Origin: DASREM01 sp035652095
Lineage (GTDB): Bacteria > Acidobacteriota > Terriglobia > Terriglobales > Acidobacteriaceae
NCBI GenBank assembly: GCA_035652095.1
Contig: DASREM010000056.1
Coordinates: 417,372-481,371 of the forward strand
Direction: 5' to 3'
DNA length: 64,000 bases
Below, one piece after another: positions 60,928 to 64,000 of the stretch. The notes beneath the pieces were generated by a model that saw nothing but the letters and a program-made list of their open reading frames with translations, was not told where the DNA came from and ran no database searches. The number at the start of each line of letters is the position of its first letter. Position 1 is the first letter of the stretch. The translations under genes and the position numbers were made by a program.

Positions 60928-61635
60928 TCAGTTATTTACTTTGATTCGTTTGGTGATGAGGGTCAGCGTGTTGTTGGTAAGAGAGCCTACGGCATAGACG
61001 AGGTAGGCATGGTTCTCTTTCAGTTTCAGAGGCAAGGGACCGAGGACGGGAGTCTTGTCGCCGGCGGGAAATATTGCGACCCTCCAGCAGCCCGACTTTA
61101 CCGCGGCATCGGCTGATTCGGGGTTCTCGACGTTGGTAAACATCGCCGTCTTCTTGGTGTTGGTTAAACGCAGCTTGATATCTACTGCGGGCGCCCACGC
61201 ATCGTGGTGAACTAGAACGCGCGACATCCCTTTCGCAACGGGGGAGAGATCTTCGGTGTATTTGTTAGCGGTGGGAGCGCCATTGGCGTCAAGATTGGCA
61301 ATGACGCTGGCACTTTCGCCCGCGGAGAAGATCACATCGGCGGTGATCACTGCGGGATTGGCGCAGGGACTTGTGGTGTTGGCCAGGCTGATCTGAAGGT
61401 TATAACTTCCGGGATCAAGTGCGACCGGGCCGGCAACAGTTCCAAAGGTGAAGTTCTGCAGTAGGCAAATCGAACCATTGGCGAGGACATCGACCGGCAG
61501 AGACTGGTCGAGACCAAGATCGCGGCCATCGATACCGTGTACGACGTAGACGGATGCGGTTTGCGCGTGTGCTCCAGTTGCAACGCCCAGGAGCGACAAC
61601 GACAGGAGACCGAGTATGGCAATCTTCAACTTCAT
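60928..61635 (-). CDS. Secreted DUF4397-like protein
   Basis: 235 residues from ATG 61635, preceded by AAGGAAATCC. Signal peptide (LGLLSLSLLGVATGAHAQ). Two beta-sandwich halves: ASVYVVHGIDGRDLGLDQSLPVDVLANG with PVALDPGSYNLQI, then SRVLVHHDAWAPAVDIKLRL, the pattern of DUF4397 domains of secreted bacterial proteins. Function unknown; probably a cell-surface or periplasmic protein. A good terminator follows. The gene sits between two copies of a 19-base direct repeat, next to a truncated transposase, so it may lie on a formerly mobile segment. Confidence 0.7.
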   Translation of the reverse strand: MKLKIAILGLLSLSLLGVATGAHAQTASVYVVHGIDGRDLGLDQSLPVDVLANGSICLLQNFTFGTVAGPVALDPGSYNLQISLANTTSPCANPAVITADVIFSAGESASVIANLDANGAPTANKYTEDLSPVAKGMSRVLVHHDAWAPAVDIKLRLTNTKKTAMFTNVENPESADAAVKSGCWRVAIFPAGDKTPVLGPLPLKLKENHAYLVYAVGSLTNNTLTLITKRIKVNN

Positions 61636-61974
61636 TGGATTTCCTTCGGGGCAGGTTGCCCTCACGTTCTTAAGATAAGGAGAAGGTGTTGGCGTCTTGT
61701 GAAAAGTTGCGGAAAAAGAGAATCAGTTTCCCTCCCCGGCTACGTTTCGGTGATTTTTTTTAGCGATGATCAAAACAGGGTTGGAGAGAGTTCCCTGCAA
61801 GGGTTCCCTCCAAATGAAAGGGCCAGGTATTCTGCTGTTTGATCGTGGAGAATTGCGACCTGCTGGGGGCCCCCGGACGAATCATCGCAGCCGCACGACA
61901 TTGACTCCCTCTCAAACCTTGGTCTTTGCCCGCAAGCAATCGACCTTGCACCCTAGCAAAACTCGTCATGCAAT
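61636..61974. other. Upstream region of the DUF4397-like gene
   Basis: 339 bases with no gene I can support. It should hold the leftward promoter. Confidence 0.4.
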
Positions 61975-62289
61975 CTACCGAATGACGATCTCGAAGTTAG
62001 GGGTGCCTAGGGACATCCCCCCGAGTCGGTAAACAACCGTTGGCGAAGTGTGTTCGACGGCGGCGGGAGTTTTGCCGGGCTGATGATGGGGAGCGCGGGA
62101 GATTTCGAGGAGGCCGCGCAGTCCCTGCTGCTGATTACGGCGCCACCACTTGCGCACGGTGGGGACGGTGGTCTGGAAAAGGCGGGCGGTGGGTTTGATA
62201 CCGCATTGCCGAGCCGACTGCAACAGACGCAGACGATGGTTGTAGGCGTCACGCATTTCCCGCACCAAGGTAAAGTAAGGGGTCGACAT
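61975..62289 (-). pseudogene. Truncated transposase (N-terminal helix-turn-helix part)
   Basis: 104 residues. The first about 80 (MSTPYFTLVREMRDAYNHRL, GIKPTARLFQTTVPTVRKWW, GLRGLLEISRAPHHQPGKTP) look like the DNA-binding start of an IS transposase of the kind whose full length is above 300 residues with a DDE integrase core. The core is absent; the frame ends in about 24 unrelated residues. The loss of homology falls at the 19-base direct repeat (62028-62046). An imperfect 22-bp inverted repeat lies upstream (62331-62387). Probably a decayed insertion sequence. Confidence 0.65.
62028..62046 (+). repeat. 19-base direct repeat, right copy
   Basis: Same sequence as 60570-60588. It sits within the frame of the truncated transposase at the point where transposase-like sequence stops. 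Confidence 0.6.
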
Positions 62290-62330
62290 GAAGCTGGCAT
62301 GCTAGAGCAGGACGGGCTCGGAAAGCGGGT

Positions 62331-62387
62331 GGTGGAAAAGTGGAAATCCCGCCAGACTCCAAAACGCGGGATTCCCACTTTCCCACC
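62331..62387. repeat. 22-bp imperfect inverted repeat
   Basis: Left arm 62331-62352 and right arm 62366-62387 pair with two mismatches, loop of 13. It lies 42 bases upstream of the truncated transposase start and could be part of the element's end or a REP-like hairpin. Confidence 0.6.
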
Positions 62388-62604
62388 ATCCCTACGGCGG
62401 CTGCGGGTTGGTTCATCGCTCCCAAAAGAACACCTCCGGCTCTCGACCACGCTTCTCACTCATGCACTGCAACTTCGCTAGGGGGATACGATGTGGGTAG
62501 GCTCTACCAGTTGCGGCGCGTTGCTTGACCTTCCGGGTCTTGTCAACTACAGTTCTGAGTCGCGCGGAACGCGCACTCCCCAAATCCCGTCCAAGAGCTT
62601 GCCT

Positions 62605-63177
62605 ATGACCAGTCGCGGTGTGGTTCACAAGAACGGCCTGAAACAAAAATCGCAGTTGATGTCGGCATCGGAGATTGAGCGGACCATGGTGCGGCTCGCG
62701 CACGAGATCCTGGAAAAAAATGGCGGGGCGGAAAACCTGGGCCTGGTAGGGATTCGGCGGCGCGGGGTTCCGATTGCGGAGCGCCTGGGCAAGATCATTC
62801 AGCGGATCGAGAACGTGCCGGTTGATGTAGGCACGCTCGATATTACTTTTTATCGCGACGATCTTTCGACCTTGGGACCGAAGCCGGTGGTGCAGAAATC
62901 TCCGATCGGGTTTTCGATCAAGGACAAGAACATCATTCTCACCGACGATGTTCTGTTTACGGGTCGCACCACCCGGGCTGCCATGGATGCGCTGTTCTCG
63001 CATGGACGGCCGAAGCAGGTGCAACTCCTGGTGTTGATTGACCGTGGACATCGCGAGTTGCCGGTGGAAGCGAACTTTATTGGACGCAAGGTGCAGACCA
63101 CGATGAATGAAGTCATCGAGGTAAAGCTGACCGAAGTGGACAACGTCGACAAGGTTCTGTTGATGGAGCGGGGCTAG
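62605..63177 (+). CDS. pyrR: Bifunctional pyr operon regulator / uracil phosphoribosyltransferase
   Basis: 190 residues from ATG 62605; an open frame to 62491 has no domain. PRTase fold with KSQLMSASEIERTMVRLAHEI, LGLVGIRRRGVPIAERL, the PRPP loop IILTDDVLFTGRTTRAAMDAL, and LLVLIDRGHRELP, all typical of PyrR. PyrR binds leader RNA of pyrimidine genes in response to UMP and has uracil phosphoribosyltransferase activity. No pyr biosynthesis gene follows it in this window; I did not find a convincing PyrR-binding leader. Lies downstream of a decayed insertion element. Confidence 0.92.
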   Translation: MTSRGVVHKNGLKQKSQLMSASEIERTMVRLAHEILEKNGGAENLGLVGIRRRGVPIAERLGKIIQRIENVPVDVGTLDITFYRDDLSTLGPKPVVQKSPIGFSIKDKNIILTDDVLFTGRTTRAAMDALFSHGRPKQVQLLVLIDRGHRELPVEANFIGRKVQTTMNEVIEVKLTEVDNVDKVLLMERG

Positions 63178-63716
63178 TTCGGGAAAGCTTCGATCGCCGA
63201 GCGCAGGATTTACGAGTTGCTGCCCTTGAAACCTGGAACTCTCTCACACGAAGTAGCAAAGGCAAGGCCTGTTCATCTGTCCGTGGGAGTCATGGATTGT
63301 GACTCCAGACTTCACGCTCGGGTGCGGGTAAGTAGCTGCAAGAGAAGGAGTAAGGATCCTCTCTGGAAACTCGGGATAGCACCTTCGTACCGTGTCTAGT
63401 ACCTTGGTTACTGGCGTGAAATGACTGAAGCGCGACCTTCCACGAAAGCGCAACATGTTGTATTATCCTCTGCCATAAACCACAACTAATAGACTTCTTC
63501 GCGGTCTCTCGAAAATGGCGTTTCCAGAAAAACCGCAAAAAACCCAGTAAAACGCAAGATTTCATCGCAAGGCCCTGTCTGGCCGGGTTGCGCTATGCTC
63601 AGCACACCGAAATTCACTCGAACGCATTTGTGATCGAGGAATTCTCTCCCAAGTTTCGCTTGCTTCCGGAAAACAACCGGTGAGCGGCTCTGGTTCTGTG
63701 GATAGGGGATCAGACT
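63178..63716. other. Intergenic region between pyrR and the helix-turn-helix gene
   Basis: 539 bases. Short frames on both strands have no motif or ribosome site, and the long minus frame from 63965 is a shadow. I see no gene; it likely carries the promoter of the helix-turn-helix/pilM unit. Confidence 0.45.
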
Positions 63717-63953
63717 ATGGCCGACTCGCGTGAAGTGATGAACGTTCGCCAGGCTTCCCAGTACTTGGGAGTCAGCGCGGACACGCTTTACAAGTACGTA
63801 GGCGAGCAGAAGATTCCCGCTTTCAAACTGGGCAACCGCTGGCGCTTCAAGAAATCGAGGCTGGACCAGTGGATGGAAGAGAAGTCGAACCAGATGGAAG
63901 CCAAGAGCAAGAAGAAACCGAAGGCGGCTGCCAAGGCTGCCGGGCAACTGTAA
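63717..63953 (+). CDS. Excisionase-type helix-turn-helix DNA-binding protein
   Basis: 78 residues. MNVRQASQYLGVSADTLYKYVGEQKIPAFKLGNRWRFKKSRLDQWM is a complete MerR/excisionase-type helix-turn-helix domain; the remaining 25 residues are Lys/Ala-rich and basic. Such small proteins regulate nearby genes. It precedes the PilM-like gene by ten bases and may control, or simply be cotranscribed with, a type IV pilus assembly operon. Confidence 0.85.
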   Translation: MADSREVMNVRQASQYLGVSADTLYKYVGEQKIPAFKLGNRWRFKKSRLDQWMEEKSNQMEAKSKKKPKAAAKAAGQL

Positions 63954-63963
63954 AGGCGGGCAC

Positions 63964-64000
63964 ATGTTTGGATTCGGATCAAAGACGATTGTTGGTCTGG
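63964..64000 (+). CDS. pilM: PilM-like type IV pilus assembly protein (first codons only)
   Basis: An ATG at 63964 gives MFGFGSKTIVGL before the window ends. The opening fits the start of PilM (MFGF..K..VGLDIG), an actin-like ATPase-fold protein that links the inner-membrane pilus assembly subcomplex. GGCGGG lies upstream. Only 12 residues are visible, so this is a tentative call. Confidence 0.5.
   Translation, partial: MFGFGSKTIVGL

Noticed and set aside
62390..62604. PyrR-binding attenuator leader upstream of pyrR
   Set aside because: I could not find a recognisable anti-antiterminator with conserved loop or a terminator before the start.

Overview
The window looks like a chromosomal segment of an Acidobacteriota (Terriglobia-type) bacterium. 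The case rests on gene content: a bc complex and cbb3 oxidase in one operon, many secreted proteins of types common in that phylum, a serine/threonine kinase with TPRs, and a split-S1 RNase E/G. The DNA is G+C-rich, genes are tightly packed, and stop/start overlaps are frequent. Assignments come from reading translated sequence and motifs only; no database search was possible.

Layout. 1-2074 (minus): OmpR-type response regulator and its membrane histidine kinase, which runs off the left edge. 2398-6783: secreted proteins (M28 peptidase, phosphoesterase, EXORDIUM-like protein, small secreted or membrane proteins). 6784-8457 (minus): nine-heme lipoprotein cytochrome. 8877-22463 (plus): one long respiratory operon. 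It starts with an Rrf2-family Fe-S regulator and continues with a CcoS-like protein, Rieske protein, b6-type cytochrome b, a seven-heme cytochrome c, CcoN, CcoO, two small membrane proteins, a large Fe-S/FAD oxidoreductase, a SafE-like protein, CcoG, another small membrane protein and the copper ATPase CcoI. No separate ccoP is seen. A tRNA-Leu(CAA) follows at 22664.

24885-38131 is the most unusual region. On the minus strand are a 23-heme cytochrome, a 25-heme cytochrome, an AMIN-domain protein with a predicted outer-membrane beta-barrel, a secreted protein, a histidine-rich membrane protein that may be a b-type cytochrome, and a membrane-anchored ferredoxin/flavoprotein oxidoreductase. Divergent to these lie a membrane histidine kinase and an NtrC-type sigma-54 activator. 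Both giant cytochrome genes have a sequence resembling a sigma-54 promoter (TGG-N8-TTGC) upstream. I read this as a candidate regulated electron conduit from the cytoplasm across both membranes.

38226-51789: mixed cargo, including a Ser/Thr kinase with TPRs, lipoprotein phosphoesterase, TetR regulator with cupin, ferredoxin reductase-like protein, zinc phospholipase C-like protein, beta-propeller, HEAT-repeat protein, BNR-repeat secreted protein and PilZ protein. 52033-58193: cell shape and RNA decay (PBP2, RodA, RNase E/G with a huge insert). 58200-62600: M61 peptidase, a DUF4397-like secreted protein and a truncated transposase, surrounded by hairpin repeats and short direct repeats. 62605-64000: PyrR, an excisionase-type helix-turn-helix protein and the first codons of a PilM-like protein.
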